Shown piece by piece: positions 1-11,370 of a stretch of DNA of 64,000 nucleotides. The position numbers and the translations under genes were made by a program. The number at the start of each line of letters is the position of its first letter. Positions within the stretch are counted from its first letter, which is position 1. The notes beneath the pieces are model-generated. The model worked only from the letters and a program-made list of their open reading frames with translations, made no database searches and had not been told where the DNA came from. The stretch is taken from NCBI GenBank assembly GCA_964588695.1, contig CAZPQK010000010.1:62001-126000 (forward strand), in the 5' to 3' direction. Origin of the DNA: CAZPQK01 sp964588695 (lineage in GTDB: Bacteria > Krumholzibacteriota > Krumholzibacteriia > WVZY01 > JAKEHA01).

Positions 1-356
1 CACGCCCCGGTGACCGGGAGAGGGATGGCGACAAACAGGACCAGTCCGATCAGTTCGAAGCGTTCAATCAGCTTACCCTTTTTACGGGTACGGGCGAACA
101 GCCATTCGAAGAATCGGTCCCAAACGCGCCACCGGCGTAAGAACTTTGAGGTTGGGCCCAGCAGGTAGATCAGCGGAATTACGGGAATAAAATTACCGAT
201 GACCCCAAGCGCGTATGCTTTCTGCCACGTCATGTCCGCCACGGTAATCGCATACGGAATTGCGCCCCGCAACTCGGAGATCGGCATCATCGCCAGAAGC
301 AGTGTAGCGGTATCGTGCGAGAAGCCAGCGACCAGGCCGCGGGCCCATTCACGCAT
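1..356 (-). CDS. COG2426 small multidrug export-type membrane protein (C-terminal part beyond window)
   Basis: This is the first 118 or so residues of a minus-strand gene that runs off the left end. Read from the ATG at 356, it begins MREWARGLVAGF and then shows the two signatures of the COG2426/Sm_multidrug_ex membrane family: MPISELRGAIPYAI near residue 25 and LVLFVAIPLPVTGA just before the edge. At least two hydrophobic segments are visible, around residues 45-65 and 103-118. The start overlaps the end of pcm by 8 nt (ATGCGTGA), so it is translationally coupled and last in the glycosyltransferase-surE-pcm operon. The family is annotated as putative small multidrug exporters, but its substrate is not established, and the name should be read as a family label only. 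The gene is cut by the window and is not evidently broken. Confidence 0.85.
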   Translation of the reverse strand, partial: MREWARGLVAGFSHDTATLLLAMMPISELRGAIPYAITVADMTWQKAYALGVIGNFIPVIPLIYLLGPTSKFLRRWRVWDRFFEWLFARTRKKGKLIERFELIGLVLFVAIPLPVTGA

Positions 357-1044
357 ACGGCTGGTCGTTTTGCGAAGCTACGCGCGCAGCCTCTTCGGCC
401 GGCAGCGGATCCCGGACCATTGGCACAAACGAGCACTCCTGCAGCCGCTCCAGCGAGAACGCGTTGCCCCGACGCGTGAGCCGAATGACTTCCTGGCTGT
501 GGTCCTCTTTGGTGACCGGCCCCACAAAGCTACCGCCGTCGGTGAGCTGAAGCAGTAACTCCTTGGGAACCTGGGTAGCTGCCGCGGTCAGCAGCACACG
601 GTCGAACGGCGCTTCTTCGGGCCAACCAATCGCGCCGTCGCCGACGCGAATGCGTACGTTGTTAAAAAGGAGGTCTTGAAGAGTCTTAGCGGCTTTGGAC
701 GCAAGTCCCGAGAGGCGTTCTACCGAATAGACACGGTCGGAGAGGCTGGCAAGCACAGCTGCCTGGTAGCCTGAACCGGTTCCGATTTCGAGCACGGTTT
801 CTTCGCCGGAGAGTTTCATGGCTTCGCAAAGATAGGCCACCATGTACGGCTTAGACATCGTCTGCGAAAATCCAATTGGAAAGGAATGATCGCTGTAGGC
901 TTCGGCACCTGCGTCGCGATCCAGGAAGACGTGACGCGGGACTTTCATCATCGCGTCGAGAACTCGCTTGTCTTTGATTCCGCGGTCGTGTAGTTGCTCG
1001 CGGACCATGCGCTCGCGCGCGATGCGATAGTCTTTCCACCTCAC
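349..1044 (-). CDS. pcm: Protein-L-isoaspartate O-methyltransferase
   Basis: This cytoplasmic repair enzyme methylates isoaspartyl residues in aged proteins, using S-adenosylmethionine. The SAM-binding motif I EIGTGSGYQ is clear near residue 85, preceded by the family segment FSQTMSKPYMVAYL and followed by post-motif GVGDGAIGWPE-type sequence (here RVGDGAIGWPEE). I prefer the GTG at 1044, giving 231 aa: it overlaps the surE stop as GTGA, the coupling used throughout this window, and it gives the usual N-terminus ending in ARERMVREQL. A GTG at 1059 would add five residues. surE-pcm is a widespread pairing associated with stationary-phase and stress survival. The C-terminus overlaps the next gene by 8 nt. 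Confidence 0.95.
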   Translation of the reverse strand: MRWKDYRIARERMVREQLHDRGIKDKRVLDAMMKVPRHVFLDRDAGAEAYSDHSFPIGFSQTMSKPYMVAYLCEAMKLSGEETVLEIGTGSGYQAAVLASLSDRVYSVERLSGLASKAAKTLQDLLFNNVRIRVGDGAIGWPEEAPFDRVLLTAAATQVPKELLLQLTDGGSFVGPVTKEDHSQEVIRLTRRGNAFSLERLQECSFVPMVRDPLPAEEAARVASQNDQPYA

Positions 1045-1790
1045 AGCTCGAATCGCCACCTTTCCATTTCGACGATCGCGCGGTAGTCGGTGAGGTCGAG
1101 ATGAAGGGGTGTAACCGAGACGTATCCAGCGCGGATGGCTTCGATATCGGTTCCCTCGTCATCTTTCCACACCGGTGCCTCGCCACCGATGGTGTACCAA
1201 CTGTGTTCCGACCTGGGCGGGGCCGGATCAATAAAATTCTCGTAGTGTCGCGACCCGGTCTTGGTGATCCTGACGCCCTTAGGCTTTGAGATCGTCGGAT
1301 CCGGGATGTTGACATTCAGCAGATCGTCAGGCGCGAGGCCTTGCGCCAGAACTTGCCGAACAATCTCCCTCACAATTTCCACGTGCGCCGGGTCCGAAAC
1401 CGTCGACTGCAACGCCGAAAAGGCCACCGCCGGTACTCCAAGGATGACCCCTTCGACAGCGGCCGCGACGGTACCGCTGTAGTGGACATCCTCGCCCATG
1501 TTGGGGCCGTGGTTGACCCCAGAGACCACCAGGTCCGGGAGTGACCGAAGGATGACTTGTATCGCCATCACGATACAGTCGGTCGGCGTTCCCCCAACCC
1601 GGTAGTGATGATCGTCTACGCGCTTTACTTCGATCGGGCTACGAACCGTTAACGCGTGACTGGTTGCGCTTTGTTCTGTGTCCGGCGCAACCACATAAAC
1701 CTCTCCTAACGGAGAAACCGCTTCCTCTAGAACTTTAATACCTGCGGCATCGAACCCATCATCGTTACAGACTAATATCCGTGCGGACAT
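1041..1790 (-). CDS. surE: 5'/3'-nucleotidase SurE (survival protein E)
   Basis: SurE is a metal-dependent nucleoside monophosphate phosphatase. The N-terminal ILVCNDDGFDAAGI carries the metal-binding Asp-Asp pair, and SGVNHGPNMGEDVHYSGTVAA holds the conserved Asn and the Ser/Gly-rich phosphate loop. The length of 249 aa from the ATG at 1790 is normal; a TTG six codons upstream is unlikely because it would prepend residues absent from the family. It lies 54 nt after the glycosyltransferase stop and is followed by pcm with a 4-nt overlap, so the three genes probably share the promoter at 2542-2571. Confidence 0.96.
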   Translation of the reverse strand: MSARILVCNDDGFDAAGIKVLEEAVSPLGEVYVVAPDTEQSATSHALTVRSPIEVKRVDDHHYRVGGTPTDCIVMAIQVILRSLPDLVVSGVNHGPNMGEDVHYSGTVAAAVEGVILGVPAVAFSALQSTVSDPAHVEIVREIVRQVLAQGLAPDDLLNVNIPDPTISKPKGVRITKTGSRHYENFIDPAPPRSEHSWYTIGGEAPVWKDDEGTDIEAIRAGYVSVTPLHLDLTDYRAIVEMERWRFEL

Positions 1791-1844
1791 GTAGACACCG
1801 TGTTCCAAGAAAGCGGTCGGACGACCAGCGAATGGACTCCCAGT

Positions 1845-2531
1845 TTACCAAAATAAAGTTCTTAACACCAACCTAAAAAAACGCCAGGCGTCCACGATGG
1901 GATTGATCGCGCTCACTTCGTCGCCATATATCGTTTTTACCGGAACGGATGCGATTTTCAGGCCCGCGCGCCCGGCCTTGATGAGAATCTCTGACTCCGT
2001 ATCGTAACGGTCGGTTTCCAATTGCACCTTATCAAGGATGGTCAATCGGATCATTCGATACCCGTTCTGCGAGTCTGGAATTCTGGCGCGCGCGAGGATC
2101 GACACGATGCGTGACGTCACCCGATTGGTCCACAGCCGAAGTCCCGGCATTCCCTCCGGGTTCTCCAGGCGATTTCCCACCACGATGTCCGCGCCGCTGT
2201 CGGCTTGCCGCTTAACGAAATCGGCCAGCTCGCCGGGGTCGTGCTGCAGATCCGCATCCAGCGTGATCACAAATTCGAAGCCTCGCTGCCGCGCATGTGC
2301 CATTCCAGTCCGAAGAGCCATTCCCTTTCCGCGGTTGACGGCATGCACGACGACGTCGAATCCAGCGTCGCGGGCCAGCGCTTCGGTGTTGTCCGCAGAG
2401 CCGTCGTCGACGGCGATAACCCGGCCCAACGGCACATGCGGGGCCAGAGCGGTAGCCAACCCGGGAAGATGTTGGGCCGCGTTGTAGGCGGGCACCAGAA
2501 TGGCGGTATTTTCGGGAATCTCTGTAGCCAT
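1845..2531 (-). CDS. Family 2 glycosyltransferase (polyprenyl-phosphate sugar synthase-like)
   Basis: This is a GT-A fold glycosyltransferase of 228 aa. The N-terminal ILVPAYNAAQHLPGL, the nucleotide-binding VDDGSADNT and the metal-binding DADLQHDP are all present, together with the NRGKGMALRTGMAHA helix and a SQNGYR motif near residue 160 typical of the DPM1/GtrB/dolichyl-phosphate mannose synthase-like branch. There is no C-terminal membrane anchor; the protein ends at LRTLFW after a short amphipathic stretch. It probably transfers a sugar from a nucleotide donor to a lipid carrier or glycan; the exact substrate cannot be read from sequence. I chose the ATG at 2531; a GTG four codons upstream falls inside the -10 box of its own promoter. 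It is first in an operon with surE, pcm and a COG2426 gene and diverges from metH. Confidence 0.88.
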   Translation of the reverse strand: MATEIPENTAILVPAYNAAQHLPGLATALAPHVPLGRVIAVDDGSADNTEALARDAGFDVVVHAVNRGKGMALRTGMAHARQRGFEFVITLDADLQHDPGELADFVKRQADSGADIVVGNRLENPEGMPGLRLWTNRVTSRIVSILARARIPDSQNGYRMIRLTILDKVQLETDRYDTESEILIKAGRAGLKIASVPVKTIYGDEVSAINPIVDAWRFFRLVLRTLFW

Positions 2532-2541
2532 GGGTGGCGCC

Positions 2542-2571
2542 ACTATACTTCTGGACTTTGGGGTATGGCAA
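2542..2571 (-). promoter_or_regulatory. Promoter of the glycosyltransferase-surE-pcm operon
   Basis: On the minus strand a -35 box TTGCCA (2571-2566) is separated by 18 nt from a -10 box TATAGT (2547-2542). A start about seven bases downstream would leave only about four untranslated bases before the ATG at 2531, and no Shine-Dalgarno sequence is present, so this mRNA may be nearly leaderless. Confidence 0.55.
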
Positions 2572-2623
2572 GAAAGAGAGGCGGCATTCTGCTTGCTAGC
2601 ATCCGTTACGGTCGTAGACGGGG

Positions 2624-2653
2624 TTGACCAGACGCTTCCCCCGCTTTTATATT
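2624..2653 (+). promoter_or_regulatory. Promoter of metH
   Basis: TTGACC (2624-2629), an 18-nt spacer and TATATT (2648-2653) form a good sigma-70-type promoter facing metH. It overlaps the first in-frame TTG of the metH reading frame, which supports a start further downstream. The predicted leader of about 45 nt is too short for a cobalamin or SAM riboswitch, and none is visible. Confidence 0.6.
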
Positions 2654-2704
2654 CATGGCTCGCAATGCGTTGCCACTCCTAGCGCCGAGGTGCCTGCCCG
2701 TAAC

Positions 2705-6424
<3,720 letters not shown>

Positions 6425-6525
6425 TCGCACGCTCGGAACTGCATGGCCAAGCGAGCACCACCAATCAGCCAGCTCACTTACAGAAGAAGAAGCGTAACAT
6501 ACGTGATAGCAATGAGATGCGCCGA

Positions 6526-6548
6526 TTTACATTCACTGTGAATGTAAA
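6526..6548. repeat. Perfect 23-bp palindrome in the metH-leuS intergenic region
   Basis: Arms TTTACATTCAC and GTGAATGTAAA flank a single central base. The one-base loop and absence of a following T-run argue against a terminator and for a dimeric protein-binding site. A near-copy lies at 35402-35420 inside the HNH endonuclease gene. The remainder of the 294-nt interval between metH and leuS (6425-6718) holds no gene or clear terminator that I can see. Confidence 0.7.
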
Positions 6549-6718
6549 CCACGCGCAGCTATTGTTGGCATTGCTCTTACCAGACGGCGTGCCCACGCCT
6601 TGCTCGCAAAAACGCGGGTAGAGCCAGTCCAATCACATCCGCAGCGGACGTGCGCGGTCGTTTCGCGGGAACGAGCGAGGACCCACTGCCGCCGGTTGGC
6701 TCGCGCAGGTGCAACAGG

Positions 6719-9157
6719 CTAGTTCGCGACAAAATTGACGATCTTGCCTGGCACAAAAATCTCTTTGCGAATCGTCTTCCCGTCGAGTTGCTTTGCCACC
6801 GACGCGATTTCCCTAGCATCGGCCAGCACCGCTGCCTTGGGCGTATCCTTTGCGGTGTCGAGTTGCCCGCGTAGCTTTCCGTTTACTTGCACCGAATACG
6901 TCACCGTGTCTTCAACGATCAACGCCGGGTCATGTGTTGGAAACGGATGATACGCCAATGTCTCGGTGTGACCCAGTCGCTCCCAGAGCTCTTCACATAA
7001 GTGCGGACAATATGGCGCCAGGCACAGCAGAAACTGTTCGGCATTCTCGCGTGTGAGTCCACCCTCTTTGTAGGCAAGATTTGTAAACTCGATCATCGCG
7101 GCAATGGCCGTGTTGAAACGTAGAGCCTCGGTGTCTTCGTTCACCTTCTTAATTGTCTTGTGCAACGCGGTCTTTACGGTACCGTTTTCCGCGGTCGCAA
7201 CAGTCTCCGCGATTTCCCCGCTGTCCTCGTCGACAAAGAGCCGCCACACACGGTTCAGGAAACGACTCATCCCCTGCAGACCATTAGTCTGCCATGGTTT
7301 CGTCGCTTCTAGCGGTCCCATAAACATCTCGTAGAGACGCATCGAGTCCGCGCCCCAGTCGGCGATGATATCGTCGGGATTCACAACATTGCCGCGACTC
7401 TTCGACATCTTCTCGCCGTTCTCACCCAAAATCATCCCCTGGTTCACAAGTCGTTTGAACGGCTCCGGCTCGGACACGAACCCCAAGTCAAACAGCACCT
7501 TGTGCCAGAAGCGTGCGTACAACAAATGCAACACCGCGTGTTCGGCACCGCCGATATACAAATCCACCGGCATCCAATACTTCTCTTTAGCCGGATCCCA
7601 GGCCGCTTCATCATTATGCGGATCGATGTACCGCAAGTAGTACCAGCAAGACCCAGCCCATTGCGGCATCGTATTGGTCTCGCGGCGATACCCATCACCA
7701 TCTTTTTCGTAGGTCAGCCAATCGGTCGCCAACGCCAACGGCGACTCCCCATCGCCCGTGGGTTTGAACTCTTCGACTTGCGGCAACACAACCGGAAGCT
7801 CATCTTCACTTACCGGAATTACATTACCATCGACGTCATGGGCAATCGGAATAGGTTCCCCCCAATACCGTTGCCGCGAAAACAACCAATCCCGGAGTTT
7901 ATAGTTGACCGCATGTCGTCCCAACGACCGTGTTTCCAACCACTCGGTCATCGCCGGAATCGCCTGCGCTTTGTGCATGCCATCCAGGAAGTCGGAGTTG
8001 ACCATCTTCCCGTCGCCAACGTAAGCCTCTTCCTCGATCGGTTTATCGCCACCTTCGTAAACTCGAATGATCGGAAGTTCAAACTTCCGCGCAAACTCGT
8101 GGTCACGCTCGTCGTGGCCAGGCACCGCCATGATTGCGCCATGCCCGTACGACGCCAGCACGTAGTCAGCCACAAAAACAGGCAGCTTTTCGCCATTGAC
8201 GGGGTTGATTGCAAACGCGCCGGTGGGTACGCCGGTCTTCTCGGTCTTCGCCAGACGATCCCGATCTGACATCCGCAACGCCGCTTCGACGTAAGCTTCA
8301 ACTTCTGCTTGTTGCTCGTCGGTGGTGATGGTCTTAACGACCTCGTGTTCGGGCGCGATGACCATGAACGACGCGCCAAAAATAGTGTCGGGACGCGTAG
8401 AATACACCGTTAGTGACAGTGCATCGAAGCCTTCAATGGCAAATCTAATTTCGGCGCCTTCACTCCGACCTATCCAGTTACGTTGCTGTTGCTTAATCGT
8501 CTCCGGCCAGTCGAGGTCGTCGAGATCATTTAGCAAGCGCTCCGCGTACGCGGTAATCTTCAACACCCATTGGCGCATGGGCTTCTTGATTACCGGATAC
8601 CCGCCAACTTCGGACTTACCATCGACGACTTCCTCGTTAGCCAGGACCGTACCCAACTCGGGACACCAGTTCACCGGCTCAAACGACTCGTAGGCCAGGC
8701 CGCGCTCGTAAAGCTTGAGAAATATCCACTGCGTCCAGCGGTAGTACTTAACGCTAGTAGTGTCGACTTCCCGATCCCAATCGTAGGAAAAGCCAAGCGC
8801 TTGGATTTGCTCACGAAAACGCTTGATGTTCCGGTCTGTCGTAATGCGTGGATGCGTTCCGGTTTTTACCGCGTACTGCTCGGCTGGTAACCCAAAAGCG
8901 TCCCACCCCATCGGGTGCAGTACGTTAAAACCGTTCATTCGTTTAAACCGAGCCAGAATATCGGTTGCGGTATACCCTTCGGGGTGACCGACATGCAACC
9001 CATCGCCAGACGGATACGGAAACATATCCAGAATGTAATACTTGGGCTTGCCAGAAAAGTCTTCGGCCTTAAACGTCTTGTTGTCGACCCAGAAGCGTTG
9101 CCATTTGTTCTCGATCGCACCGAAGTCATAGGCGCCGCGGCGCGCGTTGTCATCCAT
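6719..9157 (-). CDS. leuS: Leucyl-tRNA synthetase
   Basis: LeuS is a class I aminoacyl-tRNA synthetase charging tRNA-Leu. The HIGH-type signature is HVGH (residues 55-58), after the LeuS-specific MFPYPSGDGL segment, and the KMSKSRGNV motif sits near residue 580. The CP1 editing domain carries the Thr-rich TVYSTRPDTIFGA segment, and DWLFSRQRYWGEPIPI precedes the catalytic-site closure. The 812-aa length is typical of bacterial LeuS. The ATG at 9157 overlaps the stop of the upstream lipoprotein gene by 8 nt (ATGGATGA), which favours it over the GTG at 9169. It is the last gene of a run that starts at tRNA-Pro. Confidence 0.97.
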   Translation of the reverse strand: MDDNARRGAYDFGAIENKWQRFWVDNKTFKAEDFSGKPKYYILDMFPYPSGDGLHVGHPEGYTATDILARFKRMNGFNVLHPMGWDAFGLPAEQYAVKTGTHPRITTDRNIKRFREQIQALGFSYDWDREVDTTSVKYYRWTQWIFLKLYERGLAYESFEPVNWCPELGTVLANEEVVDGKSEVGGYPVIKKPMRQWVLKITAYAERLLNDLDDLDWPETIKQQQRNWIGRSEGAEIRFAIEGFDALSLTVYSTRPDTIFGASFMVIAPEHEVVKTITTDEQQAEVEAYVEAALRMSDRDRLAKTEKTGVPTGAFAINPVNGEKLPVFVADYVLASYGHGAIMAVPGHDERDHEFARKFELPIIRVYEGGDKPIEEEAYVGDGKMVNSDFLDGMHKAQAIPAMTEWLETRSLGRHAVNYKLRDWLFSRQRYWGEPIPIAHDVDGNVIPVSEDELPVVLPQVEEFKPTGDGESPLALATDWLTYEKDGDGYRRETNTMPQWAGSCWYYLRYIDPHNDEAAWDPAKEKYWMPVDLYIGGAEHAVLHLLYARFWHKVLFDLGFVSEPEPFKRLVNQGMILGENGEKMSKSRGNVVNPDDIIADWGADSMRLYEMFMGPLEATKPWQTNGLQGMSRFLNRVWRLFVDEDSGEIAETVATAENGTVKTALHKTIKKVNEDTEALRFNTAIAAMIEFTNLAYKEGGLTRENAEQFLLCLAPYCPHLCEELWERLGHTETLAYHPFPTHDPALIVEDTVTYSVQVNGKLRGQLDTAKDTPKAAVLADAREIASVAKQLDGKTIRKEIFVPGKIVNFVAN

Positions 9158-9797
9158 TGCCAGACTCACTTTTGGTATTGCCGTTATCGTCGATCGGATT
9201 GTAGGCCGGCGCCACGATCGAACCGATGGATGATTCGATCGTCTTTAACACCAGGCCGTAAGCGTCTTTGGGAATGATCCAGTCGATCTGGTGATAAGTG
9301 TCTTTTGGACCCGAAAGAAACATCTTGATGGCCCCCGCTGGATCGGTCGCATAGGAAAACTGGGTTGCGTCGTACACCCCCAGCCTGAACTCGTCTTCGC
9401 GGACGTTACTGGTGGCAAACTGATTGTCCAGATACGCCCGGTGCGCCGAAACTATTTCGTCGCGCTCGGCAACCGTTAGACCTCGAACGTATCGCGACAC
9501 GATCAGCATGGTACCGGTCTGGGGATCGGTAAACGCTTTGGTCGGAACCGGAGTGCGGGACGGTGACACCGCGGTGCGCTGATACATCGGTTTGACATGA
9601 TCGGCCAGAACCGTGCTATCCATTTCGGTCCACCCCAACGGCGCCTGCATAACCAGGCCCGAAACGTTGAACGGCTCAGCCAGAACACTTTGTTGCACAA
9701 CAAAGTCCTGCCGCGGCAACTCGTCCACTTTGTCGGAGCAAGCGGCAGTCATCGCGCACGCGACGAGCAACGTTAAATAAAAAAGACGGATATTCAC
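9150..9797 (-). CDS. Predicted lipoprotein of unknown function
   Basis: This 215-aa protein has a short signal peptide with a hydrophobic core (LFYLTLLVACAM) ending in the lipobox TAAC with Cys near residue 20, so it should be lipidated and periplasm-facing. The mature part includes GWTEMDSTVLADHVKPMY and a long polar body without cysteine pairs or repeats; I do not recognise the family. It starts at a GTG with no Shine-Dalgarno sequence, 12 nt after the 3' CCA of tRNA-Pro, and its stop overlaps the leuS start by 8 nt, so it links the tRNA and leuS in one transcript. The coupling to leuS need not imply a functional link. Confidence 0.85.
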   Translation of the reverse strand: MNIRLFYLTLLVACAMTAACSDKVDELPRQDFVVQQSVLAEPFNVSGLVMQAPLGWTEMDSTVLADHVKPMYQRTAVSPSRTPVPTKAFTDPQTGTMLIVSRYVRGLTVAERDEIVSAHRAYLDNQFATSNVREDEFRLGVYDATQFSYATDPAGAIKMFLSGPKDTYHQIDWIIPKDAYGLVLKTIESSIGSIVAPAYNPIDDNGNTKSESGNG

Positions 9798-9809
9798 GGG
9801 AATAAAAAA

Positions 9810-9886
9810 TGGTCGGGGCGACTGGATTCGAACCAGCGACCACTTGTCCCCCAGACAAGTGCGCTACCGGACTGCGCCACGCCCCG
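9810..9886 (-). tRNA. tRNA-Pro (anticodon GGG)
   Basis: The minus strand folds as a complete tRNA. The acceptor stem pairs CGGGGCG with CGCCCCG, and discriminator A plus an encoded CCA follow. The anticodon stem CTTGT/ACAAG closes the loop CTGGGGG (anticodon GGG), and the T arm is GCTGG-TTCGAAT-CCAGT-like. It lies between the MerR-type gene and a lipoprotein gene, transcribed in the same direction. Confidence 0.96.
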
Positions 9887-9898
9887 ACCAGAACCTAT

Positions 9899-9927
9899 AA
9901 ACTAGCACCCACTTAGAGTCGCCTCAA
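9899..9927 (-). promoter_or_regulatory. Candidate promoter of tRNA-Pro and downstream lipoprotein-leuS
   Basis: TTGAGG (9927-9922), a 17-nt spacer and TAGTTT (9904-9899) lie just upstream of the tRNA. The -35 box contains the stop codon of the MerR-type gene. The -10 match is modest, but the same geometry recurs at tRNA-Gly with much better boxes. Confidence 0.4.
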
Positions 9928-10337
9928 GCGGAATTAGAAGCCGCATCTTCGGTGGCGGTCACAGCATCGTCTTCGTCCAGAAGTGCGCGGAGTTCCAGCA
10001 GCTCATTCTTGATGCTTAGCAGAATCTGACGCCCGTGGGGATCGCTAAACGGAATTTGCATCTGGTCGATGATGGGATCGGGATTCCCATAGGTTTCTTG
10101 GAGTTTCTTACGCGCACCGCTGATCGTAAACTTTTCTTTGTAAAGCAGGTCACGGATCACCAGGATCACTTTGACATCTTTTGGCCGATAAGTGCGGTTG
10201 CCTGCGCGGTTCTTCTTTGGACGTAGCGTGGGAAACTCGCTTTCCCAATAGCGCAGCACGTGCGCTTTAACGCCGGTCATATCCGCGACTTCGCTAATCG
10301 AGTAGTACATCTTCCCCGCAGATGTTTTGTAGCGCAC
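9924..10337 (-). CDS. MerR-family winged-helix transcriptional regulator
   Basis: This is a 137-aa DNA-binding protein. Its N-terminal winged-helix reads YYSISEVADMTGVKAHVLRYWE followed by NRAGNRTYRPKDVKVI, the standard MerR recognition helix and wing. The C-terminal helix region (ILLSIKNELLELRALLDED) is short and acidic, and lacks the cysteines of metal-sensing MerR proteins. It resembles the compact MerR-type proteins found next to housekeeping operons in many Gram-negative phyla, whose targets are mostly unknown. The start is the GTG at 10337, preceded at 5 nt by a perfect GGAGG; an in-frame TTG at 10349 would include the ribosome-binding site itself. It follows gpsA by 16 nt. Confidence 0.9.
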   Translation of the reverse strand: MRYKTSAGKMYYSISEVADMTGVKAHVLRYWESEFPTLRPKKNRAGNRTYRPKDVKVILVIRDLLYKEKFTISGARKKLQETYGNPDPIIDQMQIPFSDPHGRQILLSIKNELLELRALLDEDDAVTATEDAASNSA

Positions 10338-10353
10338 AGTTTCCTCCAAACGG

Positions 10354-11370
10354 TTAAGCGCTCGAGTCGTGGTGCTCGTGGCGCGGGGGGCGCGTCATGA
10401 GCTCCTCGACGCACTTCTTGGGGTCAAGGCCCTTAAACAGTAGCCCGTAGACTCCCTCAATGATAGGCAATTCCACACCCTCGCGGCGTCCCAGTGCGAC
10501 CGCCGCCCGCGTGGTTCTGACGCCCTCGGCAACCATAACCATTTCGGCGAGCACCGCGTCGAGCGACTTACCTGCTCCAAGTTGTTCTCCCACATAGCGG
10601 TTGCGGCTGTGGCGGCTCAGACAGGTTACGACCAGGTCTCCAACGCCAGCCAGACCCGCGAACGTATCCGGACTGGCCCCCATCGCCATGCCCAGACGAC
10701 GGATCTCGGCCAGACCGCGGGTGATTAGCGCAGCCTTGGTGTTGTCTCCGTAACCGACGCCATCGACGACCCCGGCGGCAATCGCAATGCAGTTTTTTAG
10801 CGCCACCGCGATCTCGACTCCTACGACGTCGGTGTTTGCGTACACTCGGAAGGTTGGCCGCAGAAAGATAGATTGAACGCGCTCGGCAAGTGGCGACGAC
10901 TCGGCCGCAGCCACCACCGACGTCGGCATGCTGGCCGCAACCTCTTCGGCATGACTGGGTCCCAGCAATACCGCGATTCGCTCCGACGATATGCCAAGCG
11001 CCTCGCGCAGCACTTCGCTTTGCCGGAGCAATGTACCCTCTTCGAGCCCCTTCGACGCACCTACGACAATGGCATTGCCGCGTAGAGTTGCAGACGCACG
11101 CGTTGCGACTTCACGAGTCGCGTGCGACGGAACCACGAACACAACGACGTCGGCGTCACCCGCATCAAGCTGAGATGTGACGGTCACACCTTCGGGAATA
11201 CAAACTCCCGGTAAGAAGCGTTCGTTGGTTCGCGATGCTTCGAGCACTTTCGCTGCGGCTTCGTCGTGCTCCCATAAGGTCACGCGATGATCGTTGTCGG
11301 CGAGCACAATCGACAGCGCGGTTCCCCAGCTTCCCGCCCCTAAGACAATTATGTTGGCTGGATGGCTCAT
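10354..11370 (-). CDS. gpsA: Glycerol-3-phosphate dehydrogenase [NAD(P)+]
   Basis: GpsA reduces dihydroxyacetone phosphate to sn-glycerol-3-phosphate, the backbone for phospholipids. The N-terminal Rossmann motif is VLGAGSWGTAL; VVGASKGLEEGT, the VALKNCIAIAAGVVDG segment with the catalytic Lys, and the SRNRYVGEQLG segment are all present in 338 aa. The ATG at 11370 overlaps the plsY stop by 4 nt. Its product feeds PlsY directly, so the order der-plsY-gpsA groups two consecutive steps of phospholipid synthesis. Confidence 0.97.
   Translation of the reverse strand: MSHPANIIVLGAGSWGTALSIVLADNDHRVTLWEHDEAAAKVLEASRTNERFLPGVCIPEGVTVTSQLDAGDADVVVFVVPSHATREVATRASATLRGNAIVVGASKGLEEGTLLRQSEVLREALGISSERIAVLLGPSHAEEVAASMPTSVVAAAESSPLAERVQSIFLRPTFRVYANTDVVGVEIAVALKNCIAIAAGVVDGVGYGDNTKAALITRGLAEIRRLGMAMGASPDTFAGLAGVGDLVVTCLSRHSRNRYVGEQLGAGKSLDAVLAEMVMVAEGVRTTRAAVALGRREGVELPIIEGVYGLLFKGLDPKKCVEELMTRPPRHEHHDSSA

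Noticed and set aside
851..1315. Open frame of 154 codons overlapping pcm and surE on the minus strand
   Set aside because: It is out of frame with both confirmed genes, Arg/Ser-rich, and has no homology signal.
2544..2704. Possible cobalamin or SAM riboswitch before metH
   Set aside because: The predicted leader after the promoter is only about 45 nt and carries no conserved B12-box or SAM core.
6577..6819. Small minus-strand open frame at the leuS end
   Set aside because: It overlaps leuS in another frame, has no ribosome-binding site and resembles no family.
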